Positions 31,256 through 39,566 of a stretch of DNA of 64,000 bases are shown here, piece after piece; position 1 is the stretch's first letter; every line of letters begins with the position of its first letter. The stretch is from Caballeronia grimmiae. GTDB taxonomy: Bacteria; Pseudomonadota; Gammaproteobacteria; Burkholderiales; Burkholderiaceae. Position numbers and translations under genes: made by a program. Location of the stretch: the NCBI RefSeq assembly GCF_000698555.1, contig NZ_JFHE01000001.1, positions 310,001-374,000 of the forward strand. The letters are read 5' to 3'. The notes below the pieces were generated by a model, which worked only from the letters and a program-made list of their open reading frames with translations, was not told where the DNA came from and ran no database searches.

Positions 31256-31908
31256 TATCCGTGTCTTGAACTGTGCAGCAGCGACACGGCAGCGCGCTCG
31301 TCGACCTCACGACACCCATCCGCCGGCCGCGCGGCGCACGCCGGGCAGGCGCGCAGCCGACGTACGCTGCGGCGCCGCGAACGCAGCGCATCAGCAGATT
31401 CTACCATGCGGGAAATTTGCGCCCGGCGCGTCGCGTATACATACAGTTGCCCGGCAGCGCCCTGCTCCTGCACGAAAGGTGCGCCGCTTCGTACCAATTA
31501 CTTACAAAAACCGCGGAACGTTTTCAGGCATTTCGTCACGCGCGCGGGCTATCATGCCGCCTCAACTGTTTCTGCCTGCAGAGTCAGCCGCAACGACGGG
31601 GATGGAAAACGCGTTTCGGGCACGCCGAATGCGCAACCGCAGCGCCTTGTCCGATGGCTGCAGCTTCCTGTCCCTTTCTTGTTGCGGAGGCACCACATAA
31701 GGTTGCGAGCGGGCTGGGTGCGGGGATATTTTTATCGTTGCAAGGGAACGATATGGCAAAATGCCAACGCACAAAGTTAGACACTGCTCGAAGTCTACAC
31801 ACAGCGTTTGGCTCCGCGGGGAATGTTATACTTCGAGCAATGTATGACTTGTCTTTGTCTACAGGCTCGCAGTAAACCTGCGGTAATCTCAATTTCGAGA
31901 GGAGAAAT
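31256..31908. promoter_or_regulatory. Divergent gyrA / ompA-family intergenic region
   Basis: No gene is seen in 653 bases. For gyrA an extended -10 TGGTAGAAT (core TAGAAT, minus strand, 31398-31403) would give a leader of about 135 bases. For the ompA-family gene a -10 TATACT lies at 31827-31832 with no good -35. A perfect 10-bp inverted repeat TGCTCGAAGT / ACTTCGAGCA (31785-31794 and 31830-31839) overlaps that -10. A strong Shine-Dalgarno GAGAGGAG precedes the ompA-family start. The DNA around 31700-31900 is less GC-rich than its surroundings. Confidence 0.5.
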
Positions 31909-32574
31909 ATGAATAAACTTTCAAAGCTCGCGTTCATTGCAGCTACCGCAGTTATGGCTGCATCGGCCTCGGCACAGTCGGTGCCGGCCTCGCGACAAGC
32001 CGTCAATGACAACTGGGTGAATGGCACGGGCGAGTATGTGTGGATGAACGGCACGAACGAGCTGTGCTGGCGCGATGCGTTCTGGACGCCGGCAACGGCT
32101 AACGCAAAGTGCGACGGTGCACTGGTCGCGCAAGCGCCGGCTCCGGCAGTCGCTCCGCCGGTCGCACCGGCTCCGCAAATCACGACGCAGAAGGTCACGT
32201 ATCAGGCCGACGCTCTGTTCGACTTCGACAAGGCAGTTCTGAAGCCGGCTGGCAAGACCGCGCTGGACGATCTCGCATCGAAGATCGGCGCGCTGAACCT
32301 GGAAGTCGTGGTCGCTACCGGCTACACCGACCGCATCGGTTCGGACAAGTACAACGATCGTCTGTCGCTGCGCCGTGCGCAAGCTGTGAAGGCTTACCTG
32401 GTCAGCAAGGGCATCGAAGCCAACCGTATCTACACGGAAGGCAAGGGCAAGCGCGACCCGGTCACGAAGGGTTCGTGCAACCAGAAGAATCGCAAGCAAC
32501 TCATCGCCTGCCTCGCACCGGATCGTCGCGTGGAAGTCGAAGTTGTTGGCACGACGCGTCAGCCGCAGCAGTAA
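31909..32574 (+). CDS. OmpA-family outer membrane / peptidoglycan-binding protein
   Basis: The 221-residue precursor has a signal peptide (LAFIAATAVMAASASAQS), a short N-terminal segment with a cysteine in NELCWRDAFW, a proline-rich linker (APAPAVAPPVAPAP), and a C-terminal OmpA domain (YQADALFDFDKAVLKPAGK, then ATGYTDRIGSDKYNDRLSLRRA) that binds peptidoglycan diaminopimelate. The N-terminal part is too short for an eight-strand barrel, so anchoring is by another route. Good Shine-Dalgarno; ends at a strong terminator, so probably monocistronic. Confidence 0.92.
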   Translation: MNKLSKLAFIAATAVMAASASAQSVPASRQAVNDNWVNGTGEYVWMNGTNELCWRDAFWTPATANAKCDGALVAQAPAPAVAPPVAPAPQITTQKVTYQADALFDFDKAVLKPAGKTALDDLASKIGALNLEVVVATGYTDRIGSDKYNDRLSLRRAQAVKAYLVSKGIEANRIYTEGKGKRDPVTKGSCNQKNRKQLIACLAPDRRVEVEVVGTTRQPQQ

Positions 32575-32598
32575 GCTGTCGGATTGCCGCAGATCGAA

Positions 32599-32623
32599 CC
32601 CCCGCCTCGGCGGGGGTTTTTTT
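32599..32623 (+). terminator. Terminator of ompA-family gene
   Basis: An 8-bp stem CCCCCGCC / GGCGGGGG (32599-32606 with 32609-32616; the tip pairs must open to leave a loop) followed by seven T's, 25 bases after the stop codon. This is a textbook Rho-independent terminator. Confidence 0.9.
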
Positions 32624-32688
32624 ATGCCTGAATCGCCCGGATCGACCGAATTTCGTGCCAAATGCCGGTCGCATCGCCCGTTGCGCCT

Positions 32689-32718
32689 TTTGCCCGCCTC
32701 AATGAGCGCCTATATACT
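32689..32718 (+). promoter_or_regulatory. Candidate ubiG-gph promoter
   Basis: A -10 TATACT (32713-32718) is preceded at 18 bases by TTTGCC (32689-32694). It lies 40 bases upstream of ubiG and downstream of the ompA terminator, where a promoter is needed. Confidence 0.45.
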
Positions 32719-32757
32719 CGGTCTAACTGATTCACGACTTAGCAAAGGTTTTCTCTC

Positions 32758-33456
32758 ATGACCAATGTCGATCCCCACGAACTACAGAAATTCAGCGAGT
32801 TGGCGCATCGCTGGTGGGACCCGAACGCGGAGTTCAAACCGCTGCACGAACTCAACCCGGTGCGGCTCGCGTGGATCGACGATCACGCGCACCTCATGGG
32901 CAAGCGTGTCCTGGACATCGGTTGCGGGGGCGGCATCCTGTCGGAGTCGATGGCCACGCGCGGCGCGACGGTAAAGGGCATCGATCTGTCGTCGAACGCA
33001 TTGGGCGTCGCGGATTTGCATAGTCTGGAGAGCGGCGTCGAAGTCGCCTACGAAGAGATTTCCGCCGAAGCGCTGGCGGCGCGCGAGCCGGCCTCGTATG
33101 ACGTCGTGACCTGCACGGAAATGCTCGAGCACGTACCGAATCCGGCGGGCACCGTTGCCGCGTGCGCGGCGCTCGTGAAGCCGGGCGGCTGGGTGTTTTT
33201 CTCCACCCTCAACCGCAACGCGAAGGCGTATCTGTTCGCGGTAATCGGCGCGGAATACATCGCGCGGATGCTGCCGCGCGGCACGCACGATTACGCGCGC
33301 TTCATCAAGCCGTCCGAACTGGCGTCGTACGCGCGCATGGCTTCGCTCTTGCCCGTCGACATCAAGGGCATCACCTACCGGCCGATCTCGAGGCACTTTG
33401 GCCTGTCCAACGACACGAGCATCAACTACATGATGGCTTGCCGCCGGGAAGCGTGA
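32758..33456 (+). CDS. ubiG: Ubiquinone biosynthesis O-methyltransferase
   Basis: UbiG performs both O-methylations in ubiquinone synthesis using SAM. The 232 residues contain the SAM motif [16 protein letters not shown], the N-terminal UbiG signature [22 protein letters not shown] and [19 protein letters not shown]. The gene order ompA-ubiG-gph is typical for Burkholderia. gph follows after 4 bases. Confidence 0.96.
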   Translation: MTNVDPHELQKFSELAHRWWDPNAEFKPLHELNPVRLAWIDDHAHLMGKRVLDIGCGGGILSESMATRGATVKGIDLSSNALGVADLHSLESGVEVAYEEISAEALAAREPASYDVVTCTEMLEHVPNPAGTVAACAALVKPGGWVFFSTLNRNAKAYLFAVIGAEYIARMLPRGTHDYARFIKPSELASYARMASLLPVDIKGITYRPISRHFGLSNDTSINYMMACRREA

Positions 33457-33460
33457 CACG

Positions 33461-34225
33461 ATGAATCAAGAAGACCAGGACGAAACGGGCGTCGTGCAGA
33501 CGAAGCCCTTGCCCGACGATCCGACTCCCCTGCCCCAGCGGGCCGCCGAAGGCAACTCGCTCGGTCTTTGCCAGGCGGTGCTGTTCGACCTCGACGGCAC
33601 CATCGCCGATACCGCGCCCGACCTCGTGGCGGCGGTCAACAAGATGCGGCACGACCGCGGACTGGAAATGCGTCCGCTGGAAATGCTGCGGCCGTATGCG
33701 TCGGCGGGCGCGCGCGGGCTGCTTGGCGGCGCGTTTGATATCGGGCCGGAACATCACGAGTTTCCATCGATGCGCGAGGAGTTTCTCGCCAACTACGAAG
33801 CCGATCTGTGCATCGAAACGACGCTGTTTCCGGGCATCGCGGAATTGCTGGATCAGCTCGACGCGCGCGGGGTGCGCTGGGGCATCGTGACGAACAAGGT
33901 GACGCGGCTCGCGGCGCCGCTCGTCGCGCTGCTGGGTCTCGACACGCGGGCAGCCTGCCTCGTCTGCGGGGACACGACGCCCCATTCGAAGCCGCATCCC
34001 GCGCCGCTGCTGCATGCGGCCGAGCTGCTCGATGTCGCGCCGGAACGCATCGTCTATGTAGGCGATGACCTGCGCGACGTACAGGCGGGGTTCGCGGCGG
34101 GAATGATCACGGTGGCGGCCGCCTACGGCTATTGCGGCGACGATATCCCGCCGCGCCGGTGGCACGCGAACCATGTCGTCGATACCCCTGCGGAGTTGCA
34201 GCATCTGCTGCGCGACATCGCGTAA
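33461..34225 (+). CDS. gph: Phosphoglycolate phosphatase
   Basis: Gph is a HAD-superfamily phosphatase that removes 2-phosphoglycolate made during DNA repair and oxygenase reactions. The 254 residues contain motif I DLDGTIADTAPD (nucleophile Asp), the lysine near HSKPHPAPLL and motif IV YVGDDLRDVQAG. A polar N-terminal extension of about 40 residues precedes motif I, so a start further in (no in-frame ATG is obvious before LFDLDGT) is possible. It is tightly coupled to ubiG. Confidence 0.92.
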   Translation: MNQEDQDETGVVQTKPLPDDPTPLPQRAAEGNSLGLCQAVLFDLDGTIADTAPDLVAAVNKMRHDRGLEMRPLEMLRPYASAGARGLLGGAFDIGPEHHEFPSMREEFLANYEADLCIETTLFPGIAELLDQLDARGVRWGIVTNKVTRLAAPLVALLGLDTRAACLVCGDTTPHSKPHPAPLLHAAELLDVAPERIVYVGDDLRDVQAGFAAGMITVAAAYGYCGDDIPPRRWHANHVVDTPAELQHLLRDIA

Positions 34226-34282
34226 CGCAGGCACGGCCGCCTCTTGAAAACGGGGCCGTTCGCCTCATATGGCTTTTCGTGG

Positions 34283-34288
34283 GATAAT
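34283..34288 (+). promoter_or_regulatory. Candidate ssrA -10 box
   Basis: GATAAT (TATAAT-like) lies 15 bases before the mature tmRNA 5' end. The -35 is not obvious. Confidence 0.45.
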
Positions 34289-34302
34289 GAAAGTTCCGCT
34301 TT

Positions 34303-34660
34303 GGGGGCGACCTGGTTTCGACAGGGGTTGTGAAGCGGTCAGGGCATACCGAGGACCCGTCACCTCGTTAATCAATGGGAAAATCGTAACTGCAAACGAC
34401 GATACGTTCGCACTGGCAGCCTAAGGGCCGCCGTCCTCTCACTAGTTCACTGACGGGCTAGGGTAGCAATACCGCGAGAGGTCATATACGTCAGTTAAGC
34501 TTTGGTGGCGTCACGACGCCAAAGTCGAAAATTTAGTGAATCGCCGTAACGCAGCGTGTTCGTCCGCGTCGTTGCGGCTAAATCAAAAGACAGAACTAAG
34601 TATGTAGAACTGGTCGTAGATCGCTTCTGGACGCGGGTTCGATTCCCGCCGCCTCCACCA
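34303..34660 (+). ncRNA. ssrA: Transfer-messenger RNA (tmRNA)
   Basis: tmRNA rescues stalled ribosomes by trans-translation with SmpB. The 5' end GGGGGCG pairs with CGCCTCC before the 3' CCA, forming the seven-pair alanine-type acceptor; the T-arm GGGTTCGATTCCC is at 34634-34647. The tag frame is 34392-34424, coding ANDDTFALAA followed by TAA, the Burkholderia-type degradation tag. Length is 358 bases, single-piece form. A Rho-independent terminator follows at once. Confidence 0.97.
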
Positions 34661-34671
34661 CCCCGTTTCAA

Positions 34672-34704
34672 AACCCGCGACAGCGCAAGCGTCGCGGGTT
34701 TTTT
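34672..34704 (+). terminator. ssrA terminator
   Basis: A perfect 10-bp stem AACCCGCGAC / GTCGCGGGTT (34672-34681 with 34691-34700) followed by TTTT, 12 bases past the tmRNA CCA end. Confidence 0.9.
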
Positions 34705-34751
34705 CTTTTTGTCGTCCTGCACTGCTGTGGGCCGGACGTTTGCAAGGCGCG

Positions 34752-34777
34752 AAAAAAAGCCCCGCACGGGGCGGGGC
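34752..34777 (-). terminator. Orphan minus-strand terminator
   Basis: The stem GCCCC / GGGGC (34759-34763 with 34768-34772), with alternative pairing to the next GGGGC, is followed on the minus strand by seven T's (complement of A's at 34752-34758). No minus-strand gene lies upstream of it within the gap, so it points to an unannotated minus transcript. Confidence 0.6.
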
Positions 34778-35088
34778 AAACATCCTTTAGAGACATAGTC
34801 ACGGCAGAGACGACGTGAACTACGGCGAGAGAATAGAGGCTCCGGCGCGTCGCTCGAATCGGACCGATCCGATAATTGCCTTCCGCCAACTATCTGCTCT
34901 TGCGTTCGGTCAAGCGGACGCCAACATTTCTTTGTTGACCGCAGTCAACCATTTCTGGCTGGAAACCGGTTTCTCGGATGCGTCCTACATCCGCGCTCCG
35001 GCATCCCGCCTACCCTTCCCTCGCTGTTCGTCCGCTGAGCGGCTAACCCTTTGACCTTCTGCGGACGAAGAGTCATTCCAAGTACTTG

Positions 35089-35115
35089 GCCTCGCCTTCG
35101 GGCGAGGCTTTTTTT
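35089..35115 (+). terminator. Orphan plus-strand terminator with TTCG loop
   Basis: The stem GCCTCGCC / GGCGAGGC (35089-35096 with 35101-35108) closed by a TTCG tetraloop is followed by seven T's. It is a near-ideal Rho-independent terminator, but no plus-strand gene ends before it after ssrA. Confidence 0.85.
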
Positions 35116-35260
35116 CGCCCGTCGCGCCCCCCGTCGATCGAGCCTCCCGCGCATCCTTCATACATGTTCGCTCGGGCACCGACCCGATCGGCCAACGCGC
35201 GGCAATCTTCTGCTTTATCGTTCGAATCAGCTTGCGCGGTCGCGCAAACACGGGGAAAGC

Positions 35261-37654
35261 ATGCGCAGAGGCATCAGGACTACATGGTTAGAATCGGCGT
35301 GCTTGTTGTTGATGTGCGCCTTCTTCAGCCTCTTCGTTCCTGTGCAGGCCCACGCCGCAGCGGCATCGCCGGATTGCCACGCCGGCACGCTCATCACCGT
35401 GGTCGCGCATCTCGACGACGACCTCCTCTTCGTGGACCCCGGCATCAGCGACAAGCTCGACGCCGGCTGGTGCATCACGACGGTTCACATCGTCGGCGGC
35501 GCGAATGGCGCGAAGTTCGACTACGTGCTGCTGCGCGAGACCGGCACCAAACTGGCCTATGCGCGCATGGCCGGCGTTCCCGACGAATGGCGCGAATCGA
35601 CGGTCACGTTTGCCGGCAAGCCCGTGCATCAACTCGTGCTTGCACAGCAACCGCGCGTCAAGCTGCTCGAATTGCGCCTGCCCGGCGGCGGCGTGCGCGG
35701 CGGCAAGGTGCCGCTCGGCCTGCTATGGGATCGCGGCCAGACGCTCACCACCTACCCGCTGAACGCGGACGGCACCGCCCCGACCAGCTACGATCGCGCA
35801 TCGCTCATCGCGACGCTGCGCGCGATCCTCGCCGACGCCACGGAGATCTACACGCTGAATCCCGACACCGTCGCGTTCATGGAGCATCCGGACCACATCT
35901 ACGCCGCGCGCATGACCCGCACGGCGGCACAGGGCCTCAAGCGCAGCCTGCCGATCGGCTACCACGTGACCTATCCGACCGGCGGCCTGCCGAAGAACCT
36001 CGACGCCGCCGACACGCTGCGCAAGCGCGATGTCGTCGGCAGCTATTTCGCGGTCGATGGCAACGACGCGGGCCACGTCTTCGGTGAATACATGTGGGAC
36101 GGCAACTGGGTCGCGCGCCGCTACTGGAGCGCCGCCCGCACCAGCGACGCAGGCCCCGACTTCCAGTTGCGCCCGTTCCAGCTCGTCAACGAGTATTCCA
36201 GCCGATGCCTCGCGTCCGGCGGCGCGGGCAACGCGCCGCGCCTTGGCGCATGTTCGGGCGATGCATCGCAGAACTGGTTCTGGAAGCAATTGCCCGCGAC
36301 GCCCGGCGAGAAGAACGATGCGCTGCTCGTCAACGCATCGACGCGAGCGTGCATCGCCGAGCGCGACTCGGGGCTTGTCGAAGAAGCATGCGACGCAAAA
36401 AGCGCAGCGCAACGATGGACGCCGTGGGACTTCGGCTTCGTCTACACGCCGCTCAACCATTGCCTTGGCGAGAAGAACGGCACGCTCACCGCGGGCCGAT
36501 GCTCGCTCCTGACCGCCGAATACCGCTGGTCGCCGTCGCCGCAGACCGTGTGGACCGATACGCGCCAGGAAGGCGCGCTTTATGGCGACGTGCGCGGCGC
36601 GGGCCGCGACAGCACCGTCTACGTCCAGCGCCGCAAGGACGGCCCCGGCTTCAATGTTTGGGTCGCGGAGATGTCGCGCATCGATCAGGCCGCGCCCTGG
36701 TATCTGAATGCCGTGCCGTTCGATCCCAAAGCGACCGCGCCCACGTGCCAGGGCGATACGCTGTGCTTCGACAGCGCCCGCTTCCTGCTTGCCGATTTCG
36801 ATGGCGACGGCCGCGCCGATCTGATGGTCGTCACGCCGCGCAATGGCGGCACCGCGTTCTGGCTCTTGCGAAGCGCGGGCACGCACTTCGAAGCGCCGCG
36901 CCTGTGGCGGCAGACGAGCGCCGCATGGACGCCCGACATCGCGCAGCAATACATCGCGGGCGATTTCAACGGCGACGGCCGCGCCGATGTCGTCATCGCG
37001 CAGAAGCGCAAGGACGCGGGCCTCGATCTCTGGATGCTCGATTCTGCCGCGCCGCCTGCGCTATGGCTCGAAGCCCGCGAACTCGATGCCGGCGCGCGCT
37101 TTCTTCCGGCGCGCGTGGCGGGCTCGCCGAAAGCGGGCCTCATCGCGATGGAGAACGTCGATGGCGCGCTCGCGCTCTCGCCGCTCGCGAGCACGGGAAG
37201 CGCGTTTACCGCCCGCTATCGCACGAATGTGTATCCGCAGTTGCGCGCGGCATCGGTGAAAGTCGCGGCGGGCGATATCGACGGCGACGGCGTCGACGAT
37301 CTCGCCGTGCTCGAACCGCGCGGCGATGCCTCGGGTACGCGCGTCTTCACGATCAAGGGCGGTCGCGTTTTCGGCCCCGCGCAGAAAACGGCGACGCTGC
37401 GCGACACGTCCTACGCCGATTCGATGCCCGCGTTGATCCGCCGCAACGAGCACGACAATCACGCCACGCTGATGCTGTTCCGGCGTGCGAACGCGCTGCT
37501 CAAGGAGTTCTATTTCACGGGCGGCGCGCCGAGCCTGGCGGGCTACGACATCGACACGTCGTTCCGTCTCGGGCCGGTGCAAATCTGGGGCGACCTGCCG
37601 GGCTTGTTCTCGGAATCGCTCTGGACGAAGACGCTCGCTTACTGGAGCCGCTAA
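35261..37654 (+). CDS. Secreted PIG-L deacetylase / ricin-lectin-like / FG-GAP fusion protein
   Basis: The 797-residue precursor has a signal peptide (CLLLMCAFFSLFVPVQAHAA). Residues about 40-260 are a PIG-L (LmbE) N-acetylglucosaminyl deacetylase domain: the metal motif is AHLDDD (His50, Asp52-54; usually AHPDDE) and EHPDHIYAARM supplies later ligands (His209, His212). Residues about 305-426 resemble a ricin B-type lectin (CLASGG; SQNWFWK; AAQRWT) with paired cysteines. Residues about 446-715 hold FG-GAP/VCBS calcium-type repeats (LADFDGDGRADL, AGDFNGDGRADV, AGDIDGDGVDDL). It likely deacetylates an extracellular glycan. GGGGAAAG precedes the ATG at 35261. Convergent with a glycosyltransferase gene. 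Confidence 0.85.
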   Translation: MRRGIRTTWLESACLLLMCAFFSLFVPVQAHAAAASPDCHAGTLITVVAHLDDDLLFVDPGISDKLDAGWCITTVHIVGGANGAKFDYVLLRETGTKLAYARMAGVPDEWRESTVTFAGKPVHQLVLAQQPRVKLLELRLPGGGVRGGKVPLGLLWDRGQTLTTYPLNADGTAPTSYDRASLIATLRAILADATEIYTLNPDTVAFMEHPDHIYAARMTRTAAQGLKRSLPIGYHVTYPTGGLPKNLDAADTLRKRDVVGSYFAVDGNDAGHVFGEYMWDGNWVARRYWSAARTSDAGPDFQLRPFQLVNEYSSRCLASGGAGNAPRLGACSGDASQNWFWKQLPATPGEKNDALLVNASTRACIAERDSGLVEEACDAKSAAQRWTPWDFGFVYTPLNHCLGEKNGTLTAGRCSLLTAEYRWSPSPQTVWTDTRQEGALYGDVRGAGRDSTVYVQRRKDGPGFNVWVAEMSRIDQAAPWYLNAVPFDPKATAPTCQGDTLCFDSARFLLADFDGDGRADLMVVTPRNGGTAFWLLRSAGTHFEAPRLWRQTSAAWTPDIAQQYIAGDFNGDGRADVVIAQKRKDAGLDLWMLDSAAPPALWLEARELDAGARFLPARVAGSPKAGLIAMENVDGALALSPLASTGSAFTARYRTNVYPQLRAASVKVAAGDIDGDGVDDLAVLEPRGDASGTRVFTIKGGRVFGPAQKTATLRDTSYADSMPALIRRNEHDNHATLMLFRRANALLKEFYFTGGAPSLAGYDIDTSFRLGPVQIWGDLPGLFSESLWTKTLAYWSR

Positions 37655-37659
37655 AGCAA

Positions 37660-37684
37660 AACGCCGCCCGATCAAGGCGGCGTT
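37660..37684. terminator. Terminator between PIG-L fusion gene and glycosyltransferase gene
   Basis: A perfect 9-bp stem AACGCCGCC / GGCGGCGTT with a 7-base loop lies in the convergent 52-base gap. On the minus strand it is followed by TTTGC, so it works mainly for the glycosyltransferase gene. Confidence 0.6.
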
Positions 37685-37706
37685 CAGGCTTTCCAGCTCT
37701 CGCCGT

Positions 37707-38783
37707 TTAGCTCAATCCCACTCGCATGTTCAGCACATCGCGGGCAATCGCGAGGTAACGGTCGGCGGTACTCTGCAACGTCAATCCTTGCAGCGGACGC
37801 TTGGCGCGCGGCTGCGTCAGCGCGTGGAGCAGCGCCCGGCCGTAAGCGTCCGCATCCTTCGTATCGAGCAGTTGCACGCCGGGGAAACCGCCCGCGAATG
37901 CGAACGACGCGATCTCGTTGCCCACCACCGGAATCCCGGACGCGAGCGCCTCCAGAAAGCCGATGCTGTGCGCCTCGAAGCTCGAAGGCATCGCGAAGAC
38001 GGCCGATGCACGCAGAATCTGCGCGACGTTGGTCTGCGGCCCGTCGATCGTCACGCGATCGTTCAGTCCGAGTTGCGCGACGCGTTCGACGACCGCCTTG
38101 TGATAGTCGAGGTTTTCGATCACGCCGCACAGCAGGAGCCGCGCATCGGGATCGGCGCGCGCGACGCGGGCGAACGCTTCGACCGTCTGCAACTGGTTCT
38201 TCTCAGGAATGTAGCGGCCCACCTGCACAATCTGCTTGTACGCGACCGGCACGCGCGGACCGGCATCGTCGGCGAAGCGGGAGACGTCGACGCCGTTGGG
38301 CACGACGATCATCGACGGATGCAGGCCGATCTCCTTCACGTACTCGTCGATATTCTTCTGCGACACGCCGATCACCGCCTTCGCCCGATTCGACAGCAAT
38401 CGCTCGGCACGCATCAGCGCGGCGTTGGCGAAGTCGTTCGCACCGGAGTGCATGACCCACACGATCGGCACGCGCGTCGGCAAGGCACGCACGTAGAGCG
38501 CGGGAATCGTCGCGTGCGCGAAGATGATGTCCGGCCGGAACGTGCGGATCGCCCGATGGAGAAACAGCAGGCGGCCGAGCTTGCCCGGCGTCTTGTCCGG
38601 GAAAATGCACGACACGCCGTGCGCGCGAAGCTCGGCGCTGATGTGCGCGAAGTCATCGTGCTCCGGCATCAGCGAGGCGATGGAGACATCGTGTCCGTCG
38701 CGCTGATGCCCGATCGCGACGCCCTTTGCAAGAACCTCCGCCCCCGACAGGCGGGGCGCAAGTATGACCTGCAGAATTCGCAT
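37707..38783 (-). CDS. Glycosyltransferase family 4 (GT-B) protein
   Basis: The 358-residue protein has a GT-B layout: N-terminal acceptor half starting MRILQVILAPRLSGAEVLAKG, then the C-terminal glycosyl_transf_1 domain with VPNGVDVSRFADD, QVGRYIPEKNQLQTVEAFA and the EX7E motif in SFEAHSIGFLEALASGIPVVG. Donor and acceptor sugars are not readable. The long in-frame extension upstream (to 38900) is rejected because the conserved N-terminus is at 38783. It is isolated from the LPS genes and convergent with the PIG-L fusion gene; a joint role in a surface glycan is possible but unproven. Confidence 0.88.
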   Translation of the reverse strand: MRILQVILAPRLSGAEVLAKGVAIGHQRDGHDVSIASLMPEHDDFAHISAELRAHGVSCIFPDKTPGKLGRLLFLHRAIRTFRPDIIFAHATIPALYVRALPTRVPIVWVMHSGANDFANAALMRAERLLSNRAKAVIGVSQKNIDEYVKEIGLHPSMIVVPNGVDVSRFADDAGPRVPVAYKQIVQVGRYIPEKNQLQTVEAFARVARADPDARLLLCGVIENLDYHKAVVERVAQLGLNDRVTIDGPQTNVAQILRASAVFAMPSSFEAHSIGFLEALASGIPVVGNEIASFAFAGGFPGVQLLDTKDADAYGRALLHALTQPRAKRPLQGLTLQSTADRYLAIARDVLNMRVGLS

Positions 38784-39170
38784 GGTTGCAGTCCCTCGGA
38801 TGGTCCGTAGTGCGCTCGAAGCCACGCGCCGTGCCCAAGGCATCGCGTCCCCCGTGCCTCGCCCGCGCGCGATATCCGCGTCTTCGGGCAGCCGGCGCAC
38901 TCGTGTTTTTGTGATTTTTCGACGGCAAGAAAAACGACCGCGCGCACCGCCAAAAGCCGCAATGACACGCCCGGATTAAGGTACTGCCGAGGCCATGCCG
39001 CACATCCGCCATCTCGTAGTGCTTTTCGGTCCGCGCCTGAATCATTGCGCGCGCAATGAGGTGACGCGCACACGCTGCGTGCGGATGGCCATACGGAACG
39101 GAAGAAAGCGAGGGGAAAGAATGGAAGCCGATGACGGCGCGCATTGCACGCGCCGCGATTCATCCGGGCT
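38784..39170. other. Gene-free 387-base interval
   Basis: Overlapping minus-strand frames here have no start context or family resemblance. The interval should hold the promoter for the glycosyltransferase gene and the 3' region of the small secreted protein gene. I see no clear promoter, hairpin terminator or RNA gene. Confidence 0.4.
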
Positions 39171-39440
39171 TTAGTTCGTGCCGTCTTTCGGGCACTTCAG
39201 GTTGCAGCCGTTGGGGTCGCCGTTATCGGCGCGTCGACGCATCGCGGACGTGCCTTGCTGATACTTGTCCGACGGCGCGGACGCGGCAAACGGCATCTGC
39301 GGATGCTCGTTGAGGCGGAACTGTTCCTGCAGCACGCCGCCCGGCAGACCCGGCGAATTCTGGGCAAAAGCAACGGGCGCGAGACAGATGGCGCCGGCGA
39401 CGAGCGACGCCGACAATGAAGCGAGCAACGAGAATTTCAT
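39171..39440 (-). CDS. Small secreted protein of unknown function
   Basis: The 89-residue precursor has a clear signal peptide (LLASLSASLVAGAICLAPVAFAQN). The mature part is about 62 residues, polar, with a CNLKC pair near the C-terminus (possible disulfide or metal site). I do not recognise a family. It is alone on the minus strand between the glycosyltransferase gene and the ModE-type regulator; a 126-base gap separates it from the latter. Confidence 0.7.
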   Translation of the reverse strand: MKFSLLASLSASLVAGAICLAPVAFAQNSPGLPGGVLQEQFRLNEHPQMPFAASAPSDKYQQGTSAMRRRADNGDPNGCNLKCPKDGTN

Positions 39441-39566
39441 GGCGGTATTCGCGCGGCAACGCGCGTCTCAACAAAGTGGAACTCGACAGCAAGCCGTTAG
39501 GTTAACCCAATTCGCCGCCGCAAGCCCGCTTTGCTGCCCGCGTTCCTCTTACGGATCGTTTCGCGT

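Larger units (their letters stand above)
34661..35260. other. Gene-free 600-base interval with possible sRNA
   Basis: No convincing protein gene on either strand. It holds the ssrA terminator, an orphan minus-strand terminator (34752-34777), a 16-base near-palindrome GTTGACCGCAGTCAAC (34934-34949), a 12-base palindrome CCAAGTACTTGG (35078-35089) and an orphan plus-strand terminator (35089-35115). The opposed terminators suggest one or two small transcripts inside. I could not match it to 6S RNA or another known RNA by eye. Confidence 0.4.

Noticed and set aside
34303..34660. Possible separate tRNA at the 3' end of the tmRNA (GGGTTCGATTCCC and CCA)
   Set aside because: This is the tRNA-like domain of tmRNA; the tag frame and acceptor pairing with 34303-34309 show a single-piece ssrA.
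34815..35054. Plus-strand frame of 79 residues after ssrA
   Set aside because: No ribosome-binding site, ordinary random composition; ends before the orphan terminator but shows no family resemblance. An RNA is more plausible.
34661..35115. 6S RNA (ssrS)
   Set aside because: I looked for complementary 5' and 3' ends and a central bubble but could not find them by eye; position alone is not enough.
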